Below are positions 18,574-28,800 of a DNA stretch of 64,000 bases, piece by piece. The DNA lies in the NCBI GenBank assembly GCA_022820365.1, contig JAJEFO010000004.1:1-64000 (forward strand), written 5' to 3'. The first letter of the stretch is position 1, and each line of letters opens with the position of its first letter. The translations under genes and the position numbers were made by a program. The notes beneath the pieces were generated by a model that saw only the letters and a list, made by a program, of their open reading frames with translations, did not search any database and was not told the origin of the DNA. Source of the stretch: Silicimonas sp. (GTDB lineage: Bacteria > Pseudomonadota > Alphaproteobacteria > Rhodobacterales > Rhodobacteraceae).

Positions 18574-19032
18574 ATGCGTAGATTGGATTTTGCACCCCTG
18601 TACCGTGCTACCGTCGGCTTCGACCAGATTGCCGACATGATGGACCGGCTTCTGACTGACAGCCAGTCGGCACCGTCCTACCCGCCGTACAACATCGAGA
18701 AGATCGGAGATGAAGCGTGGAGAATCTCCATTGCCGTCGCCGGATTTTCGGACGATGAACTGACGGTCGAGGTTCGCGAGAATGCGCTGATCGTTGCGGC
18801 CAAGAAGTCGGACGAGGGCGATGAGCGCACCTACCTGCATCGCGGCATCGCGAATCGCGCCTTCGAGCGCAGGTTCGCGTTGGCCGATCACGTACGCGTT
18901 GCCGGCGCAGCCAGCGTGAACGGCATGCTGCATATCGACCTTGCGCGGGAGGTGCCTGAAGCACTCAAGCCGCGCCGGATCGAAATCGCAGGCAGCGACA
19001 CGGTCGAGGCGAAAGCCGTCGAGTCCAAGTAA
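18574..19032 (+). CDS. Small heat-shock protein, Hsp20/IbpA family
   Basis: ATP-independent holdase of 152 residues that binds unfolding proteins in the cytoplasm. The opening MRRLDFAPLYRATVGFDQIADMMDRL is the IbpA-type N-terminus, followed by an alpha-crystallin domain (YPPYNIEKIGDEAWRISIAVAGF to about residue 135) with NGMLHIDLAREVPE near its end. ATG 18574 has AAAGGAGG 8 bases upstream; the frame to 18511 lies in the regulatory leader. Promoter, leader structure and terminator make this a single-gene heat-shock unit. Confidence 0.94.
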   Translation: MRRLDFAPLYRATVGFDQIADMMDRLLTDSQSAPSYPPYNIEKIGDEAWRISIAVAGFSDDELTVEVRENALIVAAKKSDEGDERTYLHRGIANRAFERRFALADHVRVAGAASVNGMLHIDLAREVPEALKPRRIEIAGSDTVEAKAVESK

Positions 19033-19058
19033 CGACGGGTTGCAGCCGGAGTGCTGCG

Positions 19059-19089
19059 AGGTGCCCGGGGCCAATGCCCGCGGGCACCT
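19059..19089 (+). terminator. Terminator hairpin after hsp20
   Basis: AGGTGCCCG (19059-19067) pairs perfectly with CGGGCACCT (19081-19089), and an inner GGGC/GCCC pairs around a CAAT loop with one bulged G. It starts 26 bases after the hsp20 stop. There is no long T-run after it, so it may act as a weak terminator or an mRNA-stabilising end. The rest of 19090-19244 holds nothing recognised. Confidence 0.6.
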
Positions 19090-19244
19090 TGCCTTGGATG
19101 CCTGGATGGCGGCTGTTCGGCGAACCGAACGTTCATTGCGCGCCCACGGGTTCCGACGCAACTCGGCGAGGGTGCAGAAAGCCCTTCACTCCCGGGCGGT
19201 CTGCGCAGGCCTGTGCCCTGCGTAGGCCGTGGTGCCTGGCAGCG

Positions 19245-20465
19245 TCAGGTCGGTTGATTCGGGGCAAGAATCGTCTCGACCTTGGCGACGTGTTCAAGCG
19301 TTCGGTGAACCGGGCACTTGTCCGCGATTTCAAGGAGACGGGCCTTCTGTTCGTCGGTCAGATCCCCCTCTAGGCGAATTTCCCGACGGAACGAATCGAC
19401 TTTCGGGCCTGTTTCGCTCTTTGCGTCCTGTGCGTGCACCTTGTCATGCGTCACGTCGACCGAGACATGGGTCAGCGGCCACTTCTTTTTTCGGGCATAC
19501 ATGCGAACCGTCATCGACGTGCAGGCCCCGAGCCCTGCGGACAGGAATCCATAGGGGGTCATGCCCCGGTTCGTGCCGCCGTAGGCTTTCGGCTCGTCCG
19601 CCAGCGCATGATGATCCGGCCCCGCATTCACGTCTTGAAGGAAACCGGTCGGGTCGGCCTCCGAGACGCGCACGATGCCTTCCGGAGCTCCGGGCGGCGG
19701 TGCTGCCGGCGCAAGATCAAGGTAGCGGCCGGCCCAAGCCGCGATGACCTCGGCAGCATACTCGGCATCTTCTGCCTTGCTGACGAGGTGGTCGGCATTG
19801 TCGAGCGTGACAAAACTCTTCGGATGCCTGGCGACCGTGAAGATCTGCGTTGCGTTCTCGATCCCGACCGTTGCGTCGAGCGGTGCATGCAGCACGAGAA
19901 GCGCACTGCCCAGCTTGCCAATCGCGGGCGACAGTTCGGCCGCTGCCACGTCGTCAACGAAGCCCTTGCCGATCGTGAATGCGCGGCCCGCAAGATCGAC
20001 CTCGGCCTTTCCGTCGCTTGAAATTCGCTCCAGCGCATCACCGAAATTGTGAGTCACGTGACCGGGATCAAACGGCGCTCCGATCGTGGCTACGGCCTTG
20101 ACGCTCTTGATCTCGCCGGCGGCCTTGAGCACCGCGGCTCCGCCGAGCGAATGGCCGACGAGCAAGCTTGGCGCCATTCCGCGATCATCGAGATGGCGTG
20201 CCGCCAGGACGAGATCCTCCACGTTAGACGTGAACGACGTGTTCGCGAATTCACCGCCCGAATGGCCGAGGCCGGTAAAGTCGAAGCGCAGCACGGCGAT
20301 ACCCATGGCAGCGAGGCGCCCGGCGATGCGTCTCGCCGCCGCGATGTCCTTGCCGCAGGTGAAGCAATGCGCGAAGAGCGCCGTTGCAAGAAGCGGGCCT
20401 TCCGGCATGTCGAGTCGTGCCGCCAGGTCGTCGCCGGAATGGCCGGAGAACGTAAAGCGTTGCAT
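19245..20465 (-). CDS. Fused alpha/beta hydrolase and OsmC-family protein
   Basis: 406 residues in two domains. The N-terminal serine hydrolase (about 1-255) has the nucleophile elbow GHSLGG with Ser106, plus a late Asp (HAPLDATVG) and His (DNADHLVS) to complete the triad. The C-terminal OsmC/YhfA domain (about 270-406) has the two reactive cysteines, in GACTSMTVR and DKCPVHR, that reduce organic peroxides. The fused form is known but its natural substrate is not. Start is taken as ATG 20465 (MQRFTFSG); ATG 20471 is equally possible and GTG 20516 less so. Confidence 0.9.
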   Translation of the reverse strand: MQRFTFSGHSGDDLAARLDMPEGPLLATALFAHCFTCGKDIAAARRIAGRLAAMGIAVLRFDFTGLGHSGGEFANTSFTSNVEDLVLAARHLDDRGMAPSLLVGHSLGGAAVLKAAGEIKSVKAVATIGAPFDPGHVTHNFGDALERISSDGKAEVDLAGRAFTIGKGFVDDVAAAELSPAIGKLGSALLVLHAPLDATVGIENATQIFTVARHPKSFVTLDNADHLVSKAEDAEYAAEVIAAWAGRYLDLAPAAPPPGAPEGIVRVSEADPTGFLQDVNAGPDHHALADEPKAYGGTNRGMTPYGFLSAGLGACTSMTVRMYARKKKWPLTHVSVDVTHDKVHAQDAKSETGPKVDSFRREIRLEGDLTDEQKARLLEIADKCPVHRTLEHVAKVETILAPNQPT

Positions 20466-20519
20466 GGTCATGCACGGAAAGTCGCGGTGCAAGCGTGTGC
20501 ACACAAGGCCTGTCACGTC

Positions 20520-20852
20520 CTAGTGATGAGCTGTGTCAGAAAGCAGGCTTATGACCAGAATGCCCGCGACGATCAGCGCGATGCCGAGCATTGCCGGCAG
20601 ATCGAGCCGTTGGTTGAAGAGAACGTATCCCATCAGCGCAATGAGCACGATTCCGAGGCCTGACCAGACGGCGTAGACAATGCCGACCGGCATGAACTCG
20701 AGCGTCAGGGCCAGAAAATAGAAGGCCACCGCGTAGCTCGCGATGGACAGGGCCGTCGGGCCCAGCCGGGTGAACTGCTGCGATGCCTGAAGACCCATCG
20801 TGCCAACGGTTTCGGCCGTGATGGCGAGGAAGAGATAGACATAGACCTGCAT
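20520..20852 (-). CDS. Small multidrug resistance (SMR/EmrE-type) transporter
   Basis: Proton-coupled antiporter of 110 residues with four membrane helices. The essential membrane-embedded glutamate is Glu14 in ITAETVGTMGLQAS, and the PVGIVYAVWSGLGIVLIALMG stretch is the family signature. It works as a dimer and exports cationic drugs or guanidinium-like compounds; this sequence alone does not separate EmrE from Gdx types. It is 55 bases before the hydrolase/OsmC gene on the same strand. The 171-base gap to icd shows no other gene. Confidence 0.9.
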   Translation of the reverse strand: MQVYVYLFLAITAETVGTMGLQASQQFTRLGPTALSIASYAVAFYFLALTLEFMPVGIVYAVWSGLGIVLIALMGYVLFNQRLDLPAMLGIALIVAGILVISLLSDTAHH

Positions 20853-21023
20853 GAAAGCACCTCCGCCGCTTCTGCTTCCGGGAAGGCTTGGGCATGCCGG
20901 GAGCCTGCGTCAATACCGGCACCGTCAATCAGGTCGCGGTCCGGCTCCGCGACACGTCGACCGGCGCGAATCGGGACCTTGGCGATCATGATCCGGTCGA
21001 CGGTTCGAAAGAGGCTCGGCGTC

Positions 21024-22235
21024 CTATCCAAGTGCCTTCTGCAGATTCTCGTCGATCTTGTCGAGAAAGCCCATGGTCGTGAGCCATTTCTGGTCCGGAC
21101 CGACCAGAAGTGCGAGATCCTTGGTCATGGAGCCGGATTCGACCGTGTCGACGATGACGGATTCCATGGTTTCGGCAAAATTGCGAAGCTGGTCGTTGCC
21201 ATCGAGGCTGGCCCGGTGCTTCAGTCCGCCCGTCCAGGCAAAGATCGATGCGATCGAGTTGGTTGACGTCTCTTCGCCCTTTTGGTGCTGGCGGTAGTGG
21301 CGGGTGACGGTTCCGTGGGCGGCTTCCGCTTCCACGATCTTGCCGTCAGGCGTCATGAGCTGGGACGTCATGAGACCGAGCGATCCGAACCCTTGGGCGA
21401 CGGTGTCGGATTGCACGTCGCCGTCGTAGTTCTTGCATGCCCAGACATATCCGCCTGACCACTTGAGCGCGGCGGCAACCATGTCGTCAATCAGGCGATG
21501 TTCGTACCATATCTTCTTCTTCTCGAAGGAATCCTTGAACTCATTGTCATAGACTTCCTGGAAGATGTCCTTGAAGCGCCCGTCATAGGCCTTCATGATC
21601 GTGTTTTTCGTCGAGAGATAGCAGGGCCAGCCGAGATTCAGTGCGTAGTTCATCGAGGCCCGCGCAAAGTCGTAGATCGACTGGTCCAGGTTGTACATTG
21701 CCATCGTCACGCCGGAACCCGGTGCGTCGAAGACCTCCTTCTCGATGACCTTGCCATCCTCGCCTTCGAACTTGATGGTCAGCTTGCCGGCCCCGGGAAA
21801 CGTGAAGTCCGTGGCACGGTACTGGTCTCCGAACGCATGACGGCCAACGACGATTGGCTGCGTCCAGCCCGGCACCAGCCGGGGAACGTTCCTGCAGATG
21901 ATCGGCTGGCGGAAAATCACGCCGCCAAGGATGTTCCGGATGGTTCCGTTGGGAGAGCGATACATGCGCTTCAGCCCGAATTCCTCGACCCTGGCTTCGT
22001 CCGGCGTGATCGTGGCGCACTTGACGGCGACGCCCACGTCTTTCGTCTTCTCGGCGGCATCGACGGTGATCTGGTCGTCGGTCCGGTCGCGCTCCTCGAT
22101 GCCGAGGTCGTAGTAGAGCAGGTCAACGTCCAGGTAGGGCAGGATCAGCTTCTTCTTGATGAAGTCCCAGATAATCCGGGTCATTTCATCGCCATCCATT
22201 TCAACGATTGGGTTCTCGACCTTGATCTTCGACAT
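21024..22235 (-). CDS. icd: Isocitrate dehydrogenase, NADP-dependent
   Basis: TCA-cycle enzyme, isocitrate to 2-oxoglutarate with NADPH. The 403-residue product is of the eukaryote-like homodimeric subfamily ([57 protein letters not shown]), unlike the E. coli type. The metal/substrate segment [22 protein letters not shown] and the NADP-site HGTVTRHYR are intact. Last residues LQKALG match relatives, so it is full length. Confidence 0.97.
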   Translation of the reverse strand: MSKIKVENPIVEMDGDEMTRIIWDFIKKKLILPYLDVDLLYYDLGIEERDRTDDQITVDAAEKTKDVGVAVKCATITPDEARVEEFGLKRMYRSPNGTIRNILGGVIFRQPIICRNVPRLVPGWTQPIVVGRHAFGDQYRATDFTFPGAGKLTIKFEGEDGKVIEKEVFDAPGSGVTMAMYNLDQSIYDFARASMNYALNLGWPCYLSTKNTIMKAYDGRFKDIFQEVYDNEFKDSFEKKKIWYEHRLIDDMVAAALKWSGGYVWACKNYDGDVQSDTVAQGFGSLGLMTSQLMTPDGKIVEAEAAHGTVTRHYRQHQKGEETSTNSIASIFAWTGGLKHRASLDGNDQLRNFAETMESVIVDTVESGSMTKDLALLVGPDQKWLTTMGFLDKIDENLQKALG

Positions 22236-22343
22236 GAATCTAGCCTCGCAGGGAATAACTGGTCGCGCGCGACATAGCTGAACCCCGCCTCAAGTTAAAG
22301 GCGGCACGCCGTGACAGTCCAGTTGCGTGGTCATTTGTCGCGT

Positions 22344-22949
22344 TCAGTCGAGGGTGACGCCCGCATCCGACATGCACTTCCTGGCTGCGGCAAGCGAGCC
22401 ATCAAGATCGATCGCCCGGCAGAGACTCTCAATTACAGTGACATCGTAGCCGAGGCGAGCCGCGTCAAGCGCCGAGTAGTGCACGCAGAAATCCGTTGCC
22501 AATCCGACCAGCGTGACACTTTCTACGCCACGGCTTCGGAGATAGCCATCGAGCCCCGTGGGGGTGGACTGGTCGTTCTCGAAGAACGCGGAATAGCTGT
22601 CGATCTCGCGGCGGAAGCCCTTGCGGATGACGATGTCGGCGGCGCGCGTGTCGAGCCTGCCGTGAAACGCCGCTCCCCTGGAGCCGATGACACAATGGTC
22701 GGGCCATAGGATCTGGGGTCCGTAGGGCATGTCCGTGACGGCAAATGTGTCGAGTTCCTGGTGCTGGCTGGCAAAGCTCAAGTGGTTCGCCGGGTGCCAG
22801 TCTTGGGTGAACACGCGGACCTTGAATTCGGGAACGAGCGCGCTGATTGGCACGACGATCTCGTCGCCGCCGGGGACGGCAAGCGCGCCGCCGGGGCAAA
22901 AGTCCTTCTGGACGTCGATTACGAGAATGGCCTCGTTGTCCTGTCGCAC
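22344..22949 (-). CDS. pncA: Nicotinamidase/pyrazinamidase
   Basis: Hydrolyses nicotinamide to nicotinate in NAD salvage. 201 residues of the isochorismatase-like fold. Catalytic Asp is in LVIDVQKDFCPGGALAVPGG, the metal-binding D-x-H-x2-NH is TQDWHPANHLSF, and the nucleophilic cysteine is in GLATDFCVHYSALDA. The start is the GTG at 22949 with AAGGAG 7 bases upstream; the frame open to 23264 adds unrelated residues. The 313-base gap 22950-23262, shared with the divergent trhO, contains no recognised gene and must hold both promoters. Confidence 0.93.
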   Translation of the reverse strand: MRQDNEAILVIDVQKDFCPGGALAVPGGDEIVVPISALVPEFKVRVFTQDWHPANHLSFASQHQELDTFAVTDMPYGPQILWPDHCVIGSRGAAFHGRLDTRAADIVIRKGFRREIDSYSAFFENDQSTPTGLDGYLRSRGVESVTLVGLATDFCVHYSALDAARLGYDVTVIESLCRAIDLDGSLAAARKCMSDAGVTLD

Positions 22950-23262
22950 GGATGACTCCTTTTCGCACCTGTAGCATTGCGGCATCGGATGAGTCGATGA
23001 AATCCGGCATGCCGTTGCTTGCAATTTGCAAGCAAGGCACACGCGACGCCGGATTGCTGCGGTGGACATGCGACGGGAATTGCGAAGGGAGAACTGCCGC
23101 CGACATCCGGGACGTGAGCGTCGATTCGCAGGGACTGCGTTAAAGCGTCGGCGGCTAGCCTTTCGAGCAGAAGCCGTTGAGAGCGATGTACCCGTACCAT
23201 CGCCCTTGAGAAGTTCGAAGGCAGCACTTTTGCCGGAGCAGAAGCCGGGGTAAGGCTCTACC

Positions 23263-24168
23263 ATGGCGGTTGTCGCATCGTTCTACAGGTTCACATCTCT
23301 TGGGAATCCGGCGCGGTTCAAGCCGCTGCTTGTTGAAGTTGCGTCGCGGAACGAAGTTTGCGGGACCGTGCTGCTGGCGCGCGAAGGCATAAACGGGACC
23401 ATCGCCGGTCCGCGGCAGGGAATCGCGGCTGTCTTCGAGCAGATCCGCACGCTGCCGGGTTGCAGCGACATCGACTGGCGGGAAAGTGCCGCGACTGCCA
23501 TGCCTTTTGCCCGCCTGAAGGTTCGCTTGAAGCGCGAAATCGTCACGATGGGCCAGCCCGGCATTGACCCTGTTTCCGAGGCCGGCACCTATGTTCGTCC
23601 CGCTGACTGGAACTCACTGATCAGGTGCGACGATGTGGCCGTGATCGACACGCGCAACGCATATGAGGTCGCGATTGGCTCGTTCGAAGGCGCCATTGAC
23701 CCGGGCACGTCACGGTTTCGCGATTTTCCGGCTTGGTGGAATGCAAACGGCCATCTCATCGGCGGCAAGAAGGTCGCCATGTACTGCACTGGCGGCATAC
23801 GATGCGAGAAGGCCACGAACTACCTGCTCGGCCAGGGCGTTGAGGAGGTGTATCATCTGAAGGGCGGAATCCTTGGCTATCTTGAGGAAGTGCCGGAAGA
23901 GGAGAGCCTTTGGCGCGGGGAGTGCTTTGTCTTCGACCAAAGGGTGTCGGTTTGCCACGGGCTGAAGGAAGGTACGTATGATCTTTGCCATGCCTGTCGT
24001 CGTCCGTTGGCAAGGGACGTCCGGGATCATGCCGATTTCGAGCTCGGCGTGTCGTGCCCCTGTTGCATCGGGGAGTTCAGTGACGTCGATCGAGCCCGGT
24101 TTCGCGAGCGGCAGCGGCAGATCGAACTGGCCAGGTCCAGGGGGACGCAGCATCTCGGCCAGGGCTGA
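23263..24168 (+). CDS. trhO: tRNA uridine-34 hydroxylase TrhO (rhodanese-type)
   Basis: Oxygen-dependent hydroxylation of U34 in tRNAs, first step to 5-methoxyuridine or cmo5U. 301 residues of the former UPF0176 family: an N-terminal acylphosphatase-like domain (LLAREGINGTIAG near 37-50) and a rhodanese domain with active Cys175 in MYCTGGIRCEKA, followed by the cysteine-rich C-terminal tail (CHACRRPL, CPCC). ATG start 23263. Transcribed divergently from pncA. Confidence 0.92.
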   Translation: MAVVASFYRFTSLGNPARFKPLLVEVASRNEVCGTVLLAREGINGTIAGPRQGIAAVFEQIRTLPGCSDIDWRESAATAMPFARLKVRLKREIVTMGQPGIDPVSEAGTYVRPADWNSLIRCDDVAVIDTRNAYEVAIGSFEGAIDPGTSRFRDFPAWWNANGHLIGGKKVAMYCTGGIRCEKATNYLLGQGVEEVYHLKGGILGYLEEVPEEESLWRGECFVFDQRVSVCHGLKEGTYDLCHACRRPLARDVRDHADFELGVSCPCCIGEFSDVDRARFRERQRQIELARSRGTQHLGQG

Positions 24169-24243
24169 GTCCGAACCGCGAGGCACCTGAGTCACCGAGT
24201 TGCCAGACAGTCCGATGCGACCACTGGGTGCTGCACACTGGCG

Positions 24244-24816
24244 CTATGCCCGCCCCGCCTCCGGTGACAGCAGCATGGCGTCCACGCCGATCGACTTCAG
24301 CGCGGCGTTCCACTTGGAATCGTTGTTTTCGCTGAACACGATCGTTGGCGAGGCATCGCAGGTCAGCCAGCCATTGGACAGGATCTCGGATTCCAGTTGC
24401 CCAGGCCCCCAGCCCGAATATCCGAGCGCAAGCAGCGCTGAACTGGGCCCACTTCCCTTGGCGATGTCCTCCAGGATGTCCAGCGTCGGGGTCATGCCAA
24501 AAACGTCGCTGACCTGGAGCGTCGAGTTCTTGGACAGGTAATCGCCCGAATGCAGCACAAAGCCGCGCCCGTTTTCGACCGGGCCGCCAAAATGGATGCG
24601 GATGTCTCGTTGGGGAGGACCGGACTCGATGCCGAGTTGTTCCAGAAGCGACGCAAACCGCAGATTTGGTGCCGGCTTGTTCACGATGAAGCCCATCGCG
24701 CCTTCTTCTGAATGCGCGCAGAGAAGAATGACAGCCTGCTCGAACCGCGGATCGCCCATGCCCGGCATGGCAACCAGGAGCTTTCCGTCCAAGCCGGATG
24801 AGTTGTCTTCGTTCAT
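24244..24816 (-). CDS. YqgE/AlgH family protein
   Basis: 190-residue conserved protein of unknown biochemical role. Typical segments are [48 protein letters not shown], and [13 protein letters not shown]. AlgH was linked to alginate regulation in Pseudomonas, but this is not general. It converges with trhO (75-base gap) and diverges from the DsbD-like gene (115-base gap). Confidence 0.94.
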   Translation of the reverse strand: MNEDNSSGLDGKLLVAMPGMGDPRFEQAVILLCAHSEEGAMGFIVNKPAPNLRFASLLEQLGIESGPPQRDIRIHFGGPVENGRGFVLHSGDYLSKNSTLQVSDVFGMTPTLDILEDIAKGSGPSSALLALGYSGWGPGQLESEILSNGWLTCDASPTIVFSENNDSKWNAALKSIGVDAMLLSPEAGRA

Positions 24817-24931
24817 GCCTCAAAGCATGAGGCATGCTGGATCGTTCATCAAGTGCATTGCTGCAACGGTCACGTCGCCTGACCGGAATGTGACTTTTCT
24901 GCCAAGGGCATAATGCCTTAGGAAAGTCTCC

Positions 24932-25702
24932 ATGCTTCGAATTTTGTGCGCAGCGCTACTTGCCCTTGCCGCGCCCGGCTTCGCCCAGGTGCCGGACGAA
25001 TTGGCATCCGCGGACGTGAAGGCTGGCTGGCGAGACGGACACACGCACGTGGCCGGCTTGACGATCCGGCTTGCCCCGGGGTGGAAGACTTATTGGCGGG
25101 TGCCCGGCGAATCTGGAATTCCTCCCGTCTTCAACTGGTCCGGATCCTTGAACGTGGCGGCAGTGGAAGTGCATTTTCCCGTGCCAAGGGTGTTCGAGCA
25201 GAGTGGAACGCGGGGCATTGGATACGTCGATCAGGTGACCTTTCCGCTGAACGTGCGGACACATGACGCATCGGCCCCGGTGCGCCTCAGAGGTGAAATC
25301 GACATCGGGGTATGCGAAGAAGTCTGCGTGCCGGTCAGGCTGCAAGTCCTCGCGGACCTTCCTGTCCACGGAACTCTTGACCATGCGCTTGCGGCAATCC
25401 TTGAAGACAGGCCGGAAAGCGGCGGCCAACTGAGTTGCGACTTTGTGCCGATCGCGGACGGCCTGCGTCTGGTCGCAAGGGCGACATTGCCGCACCCGGG
25501 AAGCGAGGAAATCGTCGTGGTCGAAACAGGTGACCCGGAGGTCTGGGTTTCGTCACCGGTCCTTCGGCGCGAAGGCGAGCAATTGTGGGCCGAGGTCGAG
25601 ATGGTGCCGCCTTCGGCGCGGCCATTTGCGCTTGCACGGGCTGACGTGCGCATGACCGTGCTGTCCGAAGGCCGCGCGATCGAAATGGCGGGCTGTCACT
25701 GA
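24932..25702 (+). CDS. Secreted DsbD N-terminal-like domain protein
   Basis: 256 residues with a signal peptide (about 1-18, ending GFA-QV). The body resembles the immunoglobulin-like N-terminal domain of DsbD/ScsB (PGWKTYWRVPGESGIPP, PVPRVFEQSG, GYVDQVTFPL). A redox-type pair Cys128/Cys132 lies in GVCEEVCVP. The membrane and thioredoxin domains of full DsbD are absent, so it would be a stand-alone periplasmic thiol-redox partner. Similar stand-alone proteins occur beside yqgE in rhodobacterial genomes as I recall. Confidence 0.85.
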   Translation: MLRILCAALLALAAPGFAQVPDELASADVKAGWRDGHTHVAGLTIRLAPGWKTYWRVPGESGIPPVFNWSGSLNVAAVEVHFPVPRVFEQSGTRGIGYVDQVTFPLNVRTHDASAPVRLRGEIDIGVCEEVCVPVRLQVLADLPVHGTLDHALAAILEDRPESGGQLSCDFVPIADGLRLVARATLPHPGSEEIVVVETGDPEVWVSSPVLRREGEQLWAEVEMVPPSARPFALARADVRMTVLSEGRAIEMAGCH

Positions 25703-25808
25703 TCGGAATTTGTGAACTCACTGCCGTACGTCGCGTGGTGACCGCCTCCTGCACGACAGCCAGGATCGGGCATGCGGGATCGGTACGTGCCGTGCAGCTC
25801 CGGCGCCG

Positions 25809-28800
25809 CTACGATCTGGGAATGATCCATGCGGCAAGCATTCCGATGACGAAGCAGATCGCGGCGGATCCCGCCAGATAGATCAGAAGCGCCTGTTCAA
25901 GCGATTCCGCGCCGAAGCCGAACGACAGGCTGCTTGTCGTCAGGAAGCTTCCAATCGTGACGGCAAACCAGACCAGGATAGCGGCTGCGGCAATCCCGAT
26001 GGAAGGACCTAGGCCAGGGGCGCGGCGCCCTGCGGTCCAGCTGAAGCGGAGCGAGCGAAAGTGGCGGCTGATATCGTGTCCGATGGCAAGGAGAGACGGC
26101 ACGATCAGGAGGACGAGCACGAGGCCGAAACCAAGCCCGTAGGTGAGCGTGATCACTGTCGGTTTGAGGAACTGGGCATCCTTGGACGTTTCGTAGAGCA
26201 GCGGGGCCAGTCCCAGGACAGTAGTGGCCGTCGTGAGGAATACGGGCCTCAACCGGTCGGATGCGCCGTCGACAATTGCCGGAACAAGTCCGCGTTCTTC
26301 GGCGTACTCGTCCACGGTGGTCACCAGAACGATGGAATCGTTGATGATAATGCCAATCATGCCGATGAGGCCCACGACCGAGAACATCGAGAGCGGCACG
26401 TCCCAAATATAGTGGCCCCAGATCGCGCCCACGAGTCCGAAAGGGATGATGGCCATCACGATGATAGGACGAGTCCATGACGCAAAGACCCAGGCAAGCA
26501 CGAGGTAGATTCCAGTCAGGCAAAGGATCAGGCCAGTCCCTGCATCCGAAAGGAAATTGCGCTCGTCTTCAGCCAGCCCCGACCAATGCGTCGAGATGCT
26601 GAAATCCTGTTCAATCCGCGGCAAGATCGTGCTTTGGATCTCCTCCGAGATTTCCTTGGCGCGGTCGGCATCGTCTTCGGAGAGGTCTCCGGTGACCGAA
26701 ACAACGGGAATTCCGTTTTCCCGACGAATCGTCGAAAACCCGGTCCGACGTTCGACGGACACGACGTCCGCGAGCGGCACGTAGACGCCTTCGCCGGCAG
26801 CCGCTGGACCGGTCCGGATCAGGAGTCGCTCGAGAAAGTCAGCTGTCAGCTCGTCGGCTGGAAGCTCCACCCGGATAGCTGCGGAGCGTGGCCCGTCCGG
26901 ATATGTTGCCGCCTCTATGCCGTTCAGCTGCGCGCGGAGCGTCGTCCCCAGCGTGTCGACGGTCAGACCGAGTGCCTGCCCCTGCGGCGTGAGTTCGAGA
27001 AGCAATTCCTCCTTGTCGTAGCCGAGATTGTCTTCGAGGGCGGAGATCTCACCGTACTGGCCGAGCTGGGACTTGAGCGCCTCCGCGGCCTCCTTGAGAT
27101 CCTCGCTGGATGCGTCCGACAATTCGATGTCGATGGCGTCGCCGCCCGGGCCGCGCCGCCAGCCGCGAAAGCTGACGGTCTCGAGGAGCGGATGGCGCGG
27201 AACCGCGTCCTGAAGCTCGGCCACGAAAGCGAAGCTCGAATAGGGACGAAGGTCGGCGTCAATGAGCTCGATCGCGATCGAGCCCAGCTGATAGCTTTCC
27301 TTGGTTTCGGTTCCCGACAGCCCGCGCCCCGAATTGCCGCCAATTTCCGCGAGGGCGAACTTGATGGGGTTCAGCCCATGCTCGGTCTCGTACTTTGCGC
27401 CGAGCTCCTCGACCGTCCCCTGAAGCGTTCGCATCATTTCGAGCGTGTCGTTTCGAGTGGCGCCGGGCGCCATGGCGAAGTTGCCGGTGACGGAGTTCCG
27501 TTCAGGGGCGTTGAAGAAGCGCCATGGCACATCGCCGGATATGAACAGCACGGCCTGGCTGGCCAGCGTCAGGATTGCCAGCGCGACAACGGGATACCTG
27601 GCCCAGATGACAGTCGCGATGAAGGGTCGGAACAAGCGTTCCCGAACGAGTCGAAAGTCCCTGTTCACCTGTCGTGACGGCCAGTCGTACCAGTGCTGCC
27701 GTGCGGTATGGGTCAGGGCATGCCGCATGTGATTGGGCAGGATGAGAAAGCATTCCACGAGGGAGGCGATCAGCACGACGATCACCGTAATCGGGATGTC
27801 CCGGATCAGGTCGCCGAAACGTCCTCCGATGGCAACGAGGCCGAAAAAGGCGATGATCGTCGTCAAGGAAGCCGCGAAGACAGGCGTGAACATGCGCCGC
27901 GCCGCGCTCTCCGCGGCCACGGTCGGGCCTTCTCCCAGGCGGCGCGCGCGGAAATCTGCATGCTCGCCGACCACGATCGCGTCGTCGACCACGATGCCGA
28001 GCGTGATGATGAGCGCAAAGAGCGAGATCATGTTGATGGTCAGTCCGGCCGCGAACATGATCGCAATGGTCGTCGTCATGGCAACCGGAATCCCGGCTGC
28101 GACCCAGAGCGCCGTGCGGGTGTTCAGGAACAGGAACAGCAGCGACACGACAAGGGCCAGCCCGACGAGTCCGTTGTCCAGAAGAGTGTTCAATCTCCCC
28201 GTGATCGATTCCGCCAGCGTCCGGATCAGGCTGATCTCGACCCCCGTCGGCAGGGTTGCCTGCATTTCCGCTGCGACCTCCTCGACCTGACGCTGCATGC
28301 GGATCGCGTCGCCATTGGCCGAACGGTCGACGCGGATCGATATCGCGGAATTCGGGCCCACAAAGTAGGCGCGGTCTCTGTCCACGTCCCCGACCCTGAT
28401 GCGCGCCACGTCGCCGACGACGAGCGGCGTGCCATCCTCTGCCGTGCGCAGGACGATGTCGGCGATCTGGCTCGCTGATCGCTTGGCCACGCCGGTGCGC
28501 ACTCGGGCGGCACCCGAAACGTCTCCGGCCGGATCCGTTTCCGCCTCCTCCGCGATGGCGTCGGCGATCTGGCGCATGGTGACATCGTGGCGGATGAGAT
28601 CGAGCGACGTGACCTCGACGATCGTTTCCGGGGCGGCGATGCCACGTATCGTGCTGCGGGTGACCCCGACCGCAAACAGGCGGGAGACGAACTCGTCGGC
28701 GAAGTTCGCAAGCTGGTCCACGCCCACCGGACCCTTGATGACGACGTCGGTGACCCGGTCAGACCAGCGACGGCGTACCGTCTTCGGGTCTTCGGCATCG

